Source: Russula earlei
Taxonomy: Eukaryota > Basidiomycota > Agaricomycetes > Russulales > Russulaceae
Direction of reading: 5' to 3'
DNA length: 63,452 nucleotides
NCBI GenBank assembly: GCA_025769875.1
Contig: JAGFNK010000311.1
Location: 1-63,452, forward strand
The translations under genes and the position numbers were made by a program. A model generated the notes under the pieces. It was not told where the DNA came from and did not search any database. It saw nothing but the letters and a program-made list of their open reading frames with translations. Of this stretch, positions 54,628 through 63,350 are shown piece by piece (position 1 is the stretch's first letter; the number at the start of each line of letters is the position of its first letter).

Positions 54628-57290
54628 TATGTCTACCACTAACTCTGACCCCACAGAATCCCATCACTCGGATGAAAGTCTAGACAATCTGGAACATCAG
54701 TTTCAAAGACTTATGATACAACAACATACTTTACTCCCCCGAATCAATTCATGTAACCCCCCCTCCTATTCAGTCAATGACCCCACTATCCCCGACCGTG
54801 GACACACCATTTTTAACATAGCCACCAGGGAACAACTCTTTTCTGGAATTCTCTCCCCTGTCGACTTCTGCAGATTTCAGTTACTTATGATGGACCCCCC
54901 CCCGTTTCTCCGAATTTCATTTATCTATACAAAGAGTGGTACTTACAGATTTGGTATGGAACCATATTGTACATTCAGCCTCCATAAATACCCCCACTCC
55001 TTCTGAGTGGTCAGCCTGGCACCACAAACACGCTACCTCCACCTACAATACCCCCATGAAGTCCCCTGCTCCTAGTTTGTCCCCTCTACCTATTCTCACC
55101 CCCTCCCCCACCATCAAACAAGAACCCCTCTCACCCAAAGCAATCCAACATACAGTATCATTAACCAACAAACCTTCATTGTCCCAGACAACACCGAGCT
55201 TCAAGACCTGGCTGCTACTCTCAACCCACTCACCATCTGAGAAGGAACACCCTCACCAACCCCAACCAAAGCACTGTCAAGACTCACTGTTGAACTATCC
55301 AGTTCAAGAGCGAGGGATAAGCTCGAAGACGAGTCGATAGACGTCCAAGACCGCGTGGGCAAGGAGGAGAGTCCAGAGTAGTAACAAATACCAGAGAGGT
55401 ACTGTTACCGTGAGAGTAGAGCAATCACGCAGGGAAGAGGCCAGGGTAGTCACAAGGGGACGGTCCTTAAAGGAGTATCCCAGGGATGGAGAGTGCCGTA
55501 AACAAATGGACAGTCTGAGGACTGTCCGCTACTTTATTGAGCGCTTATATACTACAAGAGAACTGCTAAATAGGGAACAAGTCATAACCTTGTTATCAAG
55601 CACAGTAGAGTGATGAGTAAGAAGTCAGAGGATGCTTACTGAGCATGCTCAGTCATGCTCAGTAAGCTGCTGAGTAAGAAGGCTTCTCTTGATGAGTAAG
55701 AGCTTCCATTGTCCACATGTTCACTGCTTTAGTGCACATGTGAGCACCTGATTCATTTCCTGTTAGTTAGTTTAGGGCCGGTCATTTGAGGACTTGTAGT
55801 TTGGTTAGGAATAGTGTTAACTTATAAGGCCCTTATATAGTTCTTATTAGGGTCCCTAGAGTCAACCCTAATACTTCTATTAAGGTCCTTAGTATTGCCT
55901 TATAGTTCGTTCTATAGTTATTAGAGTTGGTCTAATAACGCGTTGTAGGGCCTTTGATACTAGGTTAGTGCCTATTGTAGAGCTCCTAGGGTCGTTCCAA
56001 AGGGTACTTAGAAAGGCCCTAATACTGTCTTTTGTTGCTAGAAGGGTTGTCTTTAAGTGAGGCTTGCTGTATGTCGATTGTGCCGAGAATCGCTCGCGCA
56101 ACAATGCGCAGCGCGATATTGTGGACACCTCTACTCACCCCTTTTGCTCGTGTGAACAGGGTGACACCATAGAGGCTGGGTTTCCTCCTATAAGGAAGGG
56201 TCCTTCAAGGGCCCTCTCCAGAGAATGGTTCATGACAAGCACACCCCACTCACCCTGGCCCCCCTTGGTTTGTTTATGAACCCTACACACATGATCCCCC
56301 TTTTTACATTAACATTAATGGGCAAAAACACCTGCTACCATACTTACGCATTGCGTTATACAATGACGAACCCATGCTTCTAGGAACTATGGGTCAAGGA
56401 GAGCCCACTTATGGGGAAAAACTCATCGCCTGACCCGTTGTCTCTGCCCCCCATCCTTCTGTCACCGCCTCTGACCTCCGCCTCCTAATTGAGGACCACC
56501 CATTCCATTTCGACATCACTCAGGCTCTTGAAACCCTCCACAACCCTGGTGCTCTTGCTGACGTCTACCGCCTCCGTGTCAGTTCATTCCAACTAAAAGT
56601 TTTAGAGGGCAAGCATGCTTCTATCCAAGGGGCCCTGAACATCCTTCAAGGGCAACTCGCTGACCGACTCCATGAGATCCAGTCTCACACCAAAGAGACT
56701 GCCACCATCCACAGCCACCTTCAGGCAAACAACACCTCTGTCCAAGTTCGTCACCAACTTGATAACCTGATGACTGATGGAGGTCTCACCTGCAACACCA
56801 GGCCATATTACTCACTAGCAGGAAGCTACGACAAAATTGAGGAGTCAAAAGAACCACCCACTTCTTCTTCTCCTCCATTACCCACTCGCCCTCCTCTCTC
56901 CCTAACTCCCCCTCTCGAGTATCTCCCTCATGTTGTTGACCAGTCCCAGAATGATGCCCCTATGGGCTCACCCTCCCATTTTCCTCAAATGTTCTCCAAT
57001 GATGCTAGTACTCCTAACACCCCTCTCACCCCCACGCGTATGACCAAGGCGCAGTGTCACCAACTCCAGAAACAACAACACGTTTGTAAACATTGCAACA
57101 CTAGAGGTCACTGGAACAAGGACTGAACAAACCCCATACCAACTGCAGCGGTCAGGTGGATTGTATTCTCAGGAGGACCCACCGGAGTTACAGAGGTTTC
57201 TGCCCAAGAACAGTAGGGTCCCAGAGCATGTGGCCAGAAGTTGAAGGCAATGAGCTCCATGAGTCAGGCCCTGAGACCAATTAGTTTGGA
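54628..57290 (+). pseudogene. Gy-B extra 3' ORF with C-terminal CCHC knuckle
   Basis: Begins at or near ATG 54628 ('MSTTNSDPTES', shared with Gy-A). Blocks: 'DNLEHQFQRLMIQQHTLLP', a Pro/Ser-rich stretch, then beyond the solo LTR 'YLRIALYNDEPMLLGTMGQGEP', 'DLRLLIEDHPFHFDITQALETL' and a heptad-like helix 'LQGQLADRLHEIQSHTKE'. Next 'RHQLDNLMTDGGL', a Pro-rich linker, and CKHCNTRGHWNKD at about 57081-57124, whose last Cys is TGA here but TGC in Gy-A. It looks like a second Gag-like, nucleic-acid-binding protein in the env position. No known family recognised. Confidence 0.62.
55275..56237 (-). repeat. Solo LTR, Gy-D family (copy 3)
   Basis: A 963 bp solo LTR in minus orientation inside the Gy-B 3' ORF, with exact duplication AGCAC (55270-55274, 56238-56242). 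It is very similar to 10913-11874, suggesting both derive from recent relatives. Confidence 0.94.
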
Positions 57291-57314
57291 GAACTAAGCA
57301 TGAGGGGGGCATGA

Positions 57315-57458
57315 CGTTGTGATCTACCCCTCGTTCGGTCTGTTCCTAAACTACCCCTTATTGTCCTTTACTTTCATCCCCATCCCCTTGGTTACGGTTT
57401 CATCCCTTGATATTGATGGCCCTTATTGTTTCATCTATTGTTTCATCTATTGTTGAGT
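57315..57458 (+). repeat. Gy-B 3' LTR, truncated
   Basis: The first 144 bp of the LTR after the GAGGGGGGCATGA purine tract. The terminal TG is CG, and a short TTTCATCTATTG unit is duplicated. The rest (promoter, R, U5) is deleted, with Co-C sequence following. Confidence 0.85.
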
Positions 57459-57673
57459 CTGTAGATAATCTGTGGCCAAGGATCCAATCACTCACAGGAA
57501 GCCTGGAAAAGAAGTGTTTGGTTGCCGAGTGTATACTCCAGACAGGATAACTGATCACAATCCATAAAGCCAAGTGAGATCCGGGTACCGGAATCACAGG
57601 AATAGATTAACGCAGGTGTAGACATATGCCTCATGTGCTGATGCTGGATGTGGAATGATAGGACACTTCTTTG
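57459..57673 (-). pseudogene. Co-C GAG-pre-integrase fragment
   Basis: Minus strand 'QHQHMRHMSTPALI' followed by 'GTRISLGFMDCDQLSCLEYTLGNQ' parallels 'WHQRMGHMSSCTLI...GISLSSADHDQSPCPGCELSKK' of Co-A, including the His and Cys zinc ligands. It is bounded by the Gy-B LTR and the Gy-G LTR. Confidence 0.75.
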
Positions 57674-57931
57674 TGTTACAAACCAAGGCCAGGTACTGGC
57701 CGAATATTGTCCTATTTCACTCAAGAGAGACCCCTCTCACTTTGCATTACCAACTCCCTTCCATTTCATGGGCTATCCCTCCTGCAGTACAAGATATCGC
57801 TATTGCAAAGGCACCATAACACAACCAGACACCTATTTCCTAATCGGGTAATCATCGCGTGGCAGCCACATGGTCACCCAGCCACCAGGAACCCAAAACA
57901 GTGGCACAAACTCTTAGAAACTGTTGCATAA
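57674..57931 (+). CDS. U3-resident ORF of the Gy-G LTR family
   Basis: An open frame through the first third of the LTR, starting at or upstream of the LTR edge and ending TAA 57929-57931. The same frame is open and ends at the same place in the other two copies (60446-60700; 27302-27045 minus). Conserved words: LSYFTQERPLSLCI, KISLLQRH, FPNRVIIAWQPHGHPA, KLLETVA. It could be the tail of an ORF that enters the 3' LTR. No known family. Confidence 0.45.
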   Translation, partial: CYKPRPGTGRILSYFTQERPLSLCITNSLPFHGLSLLQYKISLLQRHHNTTRHLFPNRVIIAWQPHGHPATRNPKQWHKLLETVA

Positions 57932-58502
57932 CCCATCTGACCTCATCAAGGCTCCAATGACATCATGGCTGACTGAGCAACTCCACAGTGACCTCATAGG
58001 CTCACTAAGCACTCCACAGTGACATCACTATGATGTCATCGCTCTACAATGATCAGTAATGCACTCAGTAAGCCTGAAACTTGACACAAGCAAGTTTATG
58101 CCTCTGTAGTCCTATTGGATGGTACCAAGGGATCTAGAATAGTTCCAGTTCTTTGTAATCGACCCTGTACACTGTATATAAGCCCCAATGAAGCATGGCA
58201 GTTGTCAGACTGTCCATTTGTGATACTCTCATCTTCCTGGGTACTCCCCCACGACCGCTCAGTCTAAAGATTCCCCTCGCCTCCAAGGTACTCTTCAATG
58301 ACCGCCTTGTTTAAAGCCCTCTTGCTACACTGGCCTCCAGCCTTTGCCTCTGTCTCTTGCAACACCTACCAGTCCCCATCTGGTACCTCCTTGTCGTTTG
58401 GCTCGTCCTCTTGTTCAACGCCGCCTTTGCTGCGTATCATCTGTTCCGACACTTGCCCACCTGCTCCTGAGTCCTTAGTGATCAGCAGTATGTGTCTTGA
58501 CA
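57674..58502 (+). repeat. Gy-G 5' LTR
   Basis: 829 bp, TGTTACAAACC... to ...GTGTCTTGACA. U3 has an 86-codon ORF (57674-57931), TGACATCA/TGATGTCA words (57955-58045), TATA at 58175-58180, and AGACTGTCCA at 58207-58216. Related copies: 60443-61270 and 26474-27302. Confidence 0.9.
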
Positions 58503-58504
58503 TC

Positions 58505-58514
58505 TGGACAGTCT
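58505..58514 (+). promoter_or_regulatory. Gy-G primer-binding site (self-priming type)
   Basis: TGGACAGTCT starts two bases after the 5' LTR and is the reverse complement of AGACTGTCCA at 58207-58216, 32 nt downstream of the TATA box. Confidence 0.75.
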
Positions 58515-58665
58515 CTCATCATCCCTGTATTGACCAGCCAACGCTCAAGTGTCCACTCCTAACTCTCCCACCTTGGTTAACACCTCCTTGCGCCTCCCTT
58601 CTCCTCTGCAACCTACCCCATGCACTGCCCTTTGACTTCTCACTGAGGACCTCAACCCAGTCAAC

Positions 58666-59472
58666 ATGTCCTCACCCCTCAGCATCATATACTCCCCAGA
58701 AGCCCCACCATCGTCTCCTGTCATCGCCCAGCCTGTTCCAGGTGACTTTGTCCCTATCGGCACTCCCCCTCCAGCGCAGAATGAGCAGCAGCAAGCAGAC
58801 CGTCCTCCCTTGCCTGAAGGCTTCCTCGACCGCCCTCCTTGCACAGCATTCCGGTTCCACCCTCATCAGTACTTCATCCTCCCCACCACCAATCGTTCCC
58901 GCGAGCAGTGGGATCCCCTCCATGACTTAAATCACCAAGACTACCTGGGACGCATCCCTACTTCAGACCAGTTGAGTCATCGCGCCTTCACAGACACCTA
59001 CACAACTGCCTTTTGTGCACGCATCGTCCACACTTTTGCTGTGGAACCTTCCAACGCTGCCCTTGCCACCCAGTACAACTTAACCCCCTTCGGTATCTGT
59101 TCCAATGTCAGGATATACGCCCCAGATGCTGACTTCCCCCTCGGACGCATTGCATACATTTTTAACACTTCTTTTTTTAGGAAACTACTTACCTTGCCTG
59201 CTATTTACCGCCCTGCTTACAAGGGCTTGCTTTGCTTATCTATCATACACGACTTCTTGGACGGATGCCTCGCCTTTGCTTACGGTTACTTACATTTTGA
59301 GGAGAACGGTAACCGCATATCCCTATGTCACTATTTGACTTATACAGTCGACACCATCCGCTTTAACCCCCAGCTACTTCACTTCTGCTTCACGCCTCAT
59401 ATTCCCCCTAACCCCCTCAAAATAATCGAGAGGTACCATCTCGAAACCATAGATCTTGCACACAGTTCTTAA
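58666..59472 (+). CDS. Gy-G leader ORF a (268 aa), unrecognised
   Basis: First ORF after the 5' LTR, from ATG 58666 to TAA 59470. The N-terminal 60 residues are Pro/Ser/Gln-rich and look disordered; the rest is hydrophobic/aromatic and mixed ('FRFHPHQYFILPTTN', 'LGRIPTSDQLSHRAFTDTY', 'ALATQYNLTPFGICSN', 'YKGLLCLSIIHDFLDGCL'). No signal peptide or clear membrane segment, zinc motif or catalytic motif. It precedes gag by about 2.4 kb once the solo LTR is excluded. Known gypsy elements usually start gag here, so this may be a lineage-specific accessory protein. Confidence 0.5.
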   Translation: MSSPLSIIYSPEAPPSSPVIAQPVPGDFVPIGTPPPAQNEQQQADRPPLPEGFLDRPPCTAFRFHPHQYFILPTTNRSREQWDPLHDLNHQDYLGRIPTSDQLSHRAFTDTYTTAFCARIVHTFAVEPSNAALATQYNLTPFGICSNVRIYAPDADFPLGRIAYIFNTSFFRKLLTLPAIYRPAYKGLLCLSIIHDFLDGCLAFAYGYLHFEENGNRISLCHYLTYTVDTIRFNPQLLHFCFTPHIPPNPLKIIERYHLETIDLAHSS

Positions 59473-59644
59473 AAGGTAAGAACCATCCTTGTAACGCTTC
59501 AATAAAAGATCGAATAAACCTTTCTTCTTTGCCTTGACTAAAGTGCCTTGAGAATACGCCTTAGAAGAAGACGAAGAAGAAGACGCTATCACCAGATATG
59601 TCTTGAGCCTAAATCATTATCGAACTTGGGCCTCCACTGCATTC

Positions 59645-60442
59645 CCTGTCACCACCTGAACCAACCTACACGATGTACCAGGGATAGAACCACCCCACAA
59701 AGACTTTCCTCATCTCATTGTCAAAGAATTCCTTGAAGTCTTACCATTTGGACGACTCCTCAGCCATGGCGAACACACATTATATCTTGAAACCCTTAGT
59801 CGACTCCTGCCACCAGCACAACAACAACTATTATATTGGCAACTTGCTCAAGCAAAGAACATCCAAGGACAACCAGTTGATTATCAATCCTTGCGCTCCA
59901 GCGAATTAAACCTTTGGACCAGGATCATCCAGCCACATCACCATCTCATTGTTAATTCTTTAAGGACAGGGTATCGCCTGTTTTACCTGGCTTGGACATA
60001 CATCAGCTACTACCGTCTCACTGTCCAGTTCTACCACCTATGCCTCAACAGAATACAAAGGGAAAATCAATCTTACGTCCAACTTGCTGTTGTACCAGGA
60101 ATACACAACACCTTTGATTGGGAAACTAACTCTTGGCTATACGACGCAGACTGCAATCAACCTTGGGCAATTACCAGCCCAGATGCCTCATATACTGGTC
60201 CCCCTGCATACTATTCTGTCCCAGCAATCCTAGAAGCCTCAAGTCTTGCCCCTCGACCCCTCACACTGATTCAAACCACTGTCCCAACTAGCCAGGAACG
60301 TTGGTCTGCCAGCACAGAAGATACTGAGTCAAATCCATGGACAGCAAGGTGTAACTGCAAAACAGAGTATTGCATGTGCAACTTTCGACCAGACACACCT
60401 CCTACTCCTGACAGAATTACCTTGTGGACACCTAGCGATTAC
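59645..60442 (+). CDS. Gy-G leader ORF b, unrecognised
   Basis: One frame is open from about 59660 ('VPGIEPPHKDFPHLIVKEF') through 'SRLLPPAQQQLLYWQLAQ' and 'QPVDYQSLRSSELNLW' to the solo LTR at 60443; reading into that LTR is accidental. The middle is helical and aromatic ('LFYLAWTYISYYRLTVQFYHL'). A Cys cluster, CNCKTEYCMCNF (60352-60384), lies near the end. 59473-59644 is a short non-coding or frameshifted interval with an Arg-rich run. Family unknown. Confidence 0.5.
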
Positions 60443-61270
60443 TGTTATGAACCAAGGCCAAGTCCTGGCTGTAGATTGTCCTATTTCACTCAAGAGAGAC
60501 CTCTCTCACTTTGCATTGTCAACTCCCTTCCGTTTTTGGGGCTATCCCTCCTGTGGTGCAAGATATCGCTATTGCAAAGACACTATAACATGACCAGGCA
60601 CCTGTTTCCTAATCGGGTAATCATCGCGTGGCAGCCACATGGTCACCCAGCCACCAAGAACCCGAAACAGCGGCACAAACTCTTAGAAACTGTTGCATAA
60701 CTCATCTGATGTCATCAAGGCTCCAATGACATCATGGCTGACTGAGCAGCTCCACAGTGACCTCATAGGCTCACTAAGCACTCCACAGTGACATCATAAT
60801 GATGTCATCGCTCCACAATGATCAGTAATGTGCTCAGTAAGCCTGATACTTGACACAAGCAAGTTTATGCCTCTGTAGTCCTATTGGATGGTACCAAAGG
60901 GTCTAGAATAGTCCCAGTTCGTTGTAATCAACCCTGTACACTGTATATAAGCCCCAATGAAGCATGGCAGTTGTCAGACTGTCCATTTGTGATACTCTCA
61001 TCCTCCTGGGTACTCCCCTGCAACTGCTCAGTCTAAAGTCCTCTCTCGTCTTCAAGGTACTCTTCAACGACCGCCTTGTTTAAAGCCCCTCGCTGCACTG
61101 GCCTCTACTCTTTGCCTCTGCCTCCTGCAACATGTACCAGTCCCCATCTGGTATCTCCTAGTTGTTTGGCTCGTCCTCCTGTTCAATGCTGTGTACGCTG
61201 TGTACCATCTGTTCCAACCCTTGCCCACCTGCTTCTGAGTCCTTAGTGATCAGCAGTACGTGTCTTGACA
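60443..61270 (+). repeat. Solo LTR, Gy-G family (copy 2), inside Gy-G
   Basis: An 828 bp solo LTR (TGTTATGAACC... to ...GTCTTGACA) with exact 5 bp duplication ATTAC (60438-60442, 61271-61275). This shows it is not the 3' LTR of a short element starting at 57674; no purine tract precedes it. Confidence 0.9.
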
Positions 61271-61275
61271 ATTAC

Positions 61276-61877
61276 CACCTCCCCATTCAATAACTCTGGC
61301 TCCTCGACACAGGAGATGCGCGTCGTCCCAACGACCCATGGAGAGAGAAACAGTTCCCAATGCAAGAGGATTCCTTGTTGAAAGACCATTACCTCCTACT
61401 CACCCTGACGCCTATGTACCCCTGTTTACCAGTTGTATTCCTACGCCTGTAGTACCTTCTCAACCCTTTGCATCACCACTTGCCGAATCCCCTGATAGTA
61501 TCGACCTTAGAAATACTGAATGTCACTCCTATCTACCAGAACAATCTTTCTTAGCTGGAAATCTACCTATGCGTTCAAAAAGAGAACTACTTGAATTCAA
61601 GAACTATTGTACAGAGGCTTGGCATCTTAGAACAACACACTTTGTAGTGTATCAACATCCCACCAGAGAGATAAATGACTTTGCTCTCTCACCGGCAGAA
61701 TTTGAAGGATACCTGTGGAAAACCCAAGTAGTCTTGACCCAAAGTAGCATCACCAAAGAATACTCCCAAATCCACTCGAGAAAGCACCAAGGAAGACCCG
61801 ATACTATTCGATTGAAACCAGCCTACACCATTGCATATCCTTGGAACAACGGCCATTGGACTATAACTGTCGTCTAG
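61276..61877 (+). CDS. Gy-G leader ORF c, unrecognised
   Basis: Probably continues the leader coding region across the solo LTR site. From ATG 61338: 'MERETVPNARGFLVERPLP', 'NYCTEAWHLRTTHFVVYQHP', 'INDFALSPAEFEGYLWKTQVV', 'YPWNNGHWTITVV', TAG 61875-61877. The C-terminal 'NNGHWTITVV' could suggest a papain-like or NlpC-type fold, but I see no Cys-His pair that supports it. It ends five bases before the gag ATG (61882), a spacing that would suit reinitiation. Confidence 0.48.
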
Positions 61878-61881
61878 ATCT

Positions 61882-63350
61882 ATGAGCACTAGGAGAGACA
61901 TCACTGACAAAGAAGAAAATCTAATCCCACTCCTATTTGAAAACCTCAGCTACGACACCCAAGATCACTGTTACCGAGGAAGATTTGCGGGTACACCCAT
62001 TATCAACCATGGAAATCTTTCTGACACTTGATTATACGAAGATGAAAATGACGAAGTTACCACCAAACAACTTAAAGCGGCAGCCCCAGGAGCAGAGAAC
62101 ATTCAAGACTTCAATCCCTATAACTCCATGGGCCTCTTCCTAGACTGACCAGTCAAGTGGAGCCATTCTAGAAAACATTGGGTTTACTATAACAATTGAG
62201 AAGTTGATTTTACAGCCAGAACAACTCAAGAAGTTACCGCTATCTTAGGGACTGCTCAGAGCACTCGAAGTACTACTCCAGGACCTTCCACCTGGCATAA
62301 TACCCAACAACCTACTCCTCATATGATTAGTAATGTACCACAAGCAATCCCTCGAATGTTCACTCCAACTAGAATCCAATTACAAGGTTCAGCCCCACCT
62401 ATTGTTACAGCTGCAACAACTCAAAACCCCACCATGTCAAGCAATCCACGCCTTGTCAGAACTGCACCAGAACCCTTTGATGGAAAGGCTGATAATGCAG
62501 AAGCCTTTTGGGCAGCTTTGGCCAATTATTACTACATCAATGGTGACTCCTTTACAGATGAAAGCAAGAACGTTGCCACTGCACTAACCCACTTTAAAGT
62601 AGGAACACCCACCAGAGCATGGGCTAGAGAACAAACCACTAAGGCTATGGCTCATACAGTAGCGGACTATGGATCATGGAACAACCTCAAGAAAGCCTTT
62701 GCCGATCACTTCATCCCTGCAGATGCAGAATTGGCCTCTGCTAACACCATGCACACCTATTATCAAGGGAAATTACCATTTAATGAATGGTATCAGAAAT
62801 GGTCGCACCACACATCACAAGCTACCACCGACGAAAGAACAAAGATGTACGCGTTTAGGAAGAACATTAACCCAGCCTTACATCAGAAAATATTGGGGAT
62901 CACACCAACACCAACTACACTTGCAGCCCTTGTCAAAGCAGCAAGAGAATTCGACAACCTTTTCCACCTATACAACTCCACTGCTTTTCAAAGAGGACAC
63001 TCTGTGCATGCCCAAGGATTAAATACTCAAGGATCAGACAATCCATTGGAAATTAACTTGTACCAAGGAGAATCTAACAAACGACCCTAGGAATCCAGAA
63101 GTGAAAGGAAACCCCTCACAGATGCAGAGAAAGAGTTTCAACGCAAGAACAACCTCTGTTATTATTGCGGAAAGAAGAAACATATGGCAAATCAATGTAG
63201 AGCAAAGAAAGCAGCCCAAGGACGCCAATGACAAGGATCTCGCCCCCAAACAGTCAGAGCTACAACCATCCAAGATGAAAACATCGAACCTGCGCAAGAA
63301 GAACCTGTTCCTGTTGCATCATTAACAACTTGGAGAGAAACACTTGCAGA
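61882..63350 (+). pseudogene. Gy-G gag
   Basis: Gag frame from ATG 61882 ('MSTRRDITDKEENLIPLLFENL'), interrupted by TGA at about 62029, 62147 and 62198 (arginine-type positions), then open 62323-63090 with the Retrotrans_gag core ('EPFDGKADNAEAFWAALANYY', 'HFKVGTPTRAWAREQT', 'WNNLKKAFADHFIPADAE', 'LPFNEWYQKWSHHTSQ'). TAG 63088-63090 is in frame, then 'DAEKEFQRKNN' and the knuckle CYYCGKKKHMANQC at about 63160-63200. It belongs to the Gy-E lineage. Protease is expected after 63350, where the window ends. Confidence 0.88.

Larger units (their letters stand above)
49164..57458 (+). mobile_element. Gy-B: near-complete chromodomain Ty3/gypsy element
   Basis: A plus-strand chromovirus: 5' LTR, self-priming primer site, gag, protease, RT, RNase H, integrase, chromodomain, extra 3' ORF, purine tract and a truncated 3' LTR. 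It lies in Co-C. Without the solo LTR at 55275-56237 it is about 7.3 kb. It is a better-preserved relative of Gy-A; stops are mostly TGA at arginine positions. Confidence 0.94.
47325..57673 (-). mobile_element. Co-C: Ty1/copia element, interrupted by Gy-B and Gy-G
   Basis: A minus-strand copia element. Its 3' LTR (47325-47756) inserted in Gy-E RT; ACAGG (47320-47324) is the left duplication. RT remnants (48150-48790) and integrase-region remnants (48790-49163) are followed, beyond Gy-B, by a pre-integrase fragment at 57459-57673, after which Gy-G begins. The order pre-integrase, integrase, RT, LTR on the minus strand is that of one element. The 5' part and 5' LTR are right of the window. Heavily decayed. 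Confidence 0.8.

Noticed and set aside
53297..55006. An intact host gene (longest ORF, 569 codons).
   Set aside because: It contains integrase and chromodomain motifs in line with the surrounding Gy-B pol.
54628..57290. An env gene in Gy-B.
   Set aside because: No signal peptide, no membrane segment and no glycosylation-rich ectodomain; the terminal CCHC knuckle points to nucleic-acid binding.
57674..61270. A short LTR element bounded by the two related LTRs at 57674-58502 and 60443-61270.
   Set aside because: The second LTR has its own 5 bp duplication (ATTAC on both sides) and no purine tract before it, so it is a solo LTR inside a longer element.
61338..61877. A papain-like or NlpC-type peptidase because of the C-terminal 'NNGHWTITVV'.
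   Set aside because: No convincing catalytic Cys upstream; similarity is limited to a few residues.
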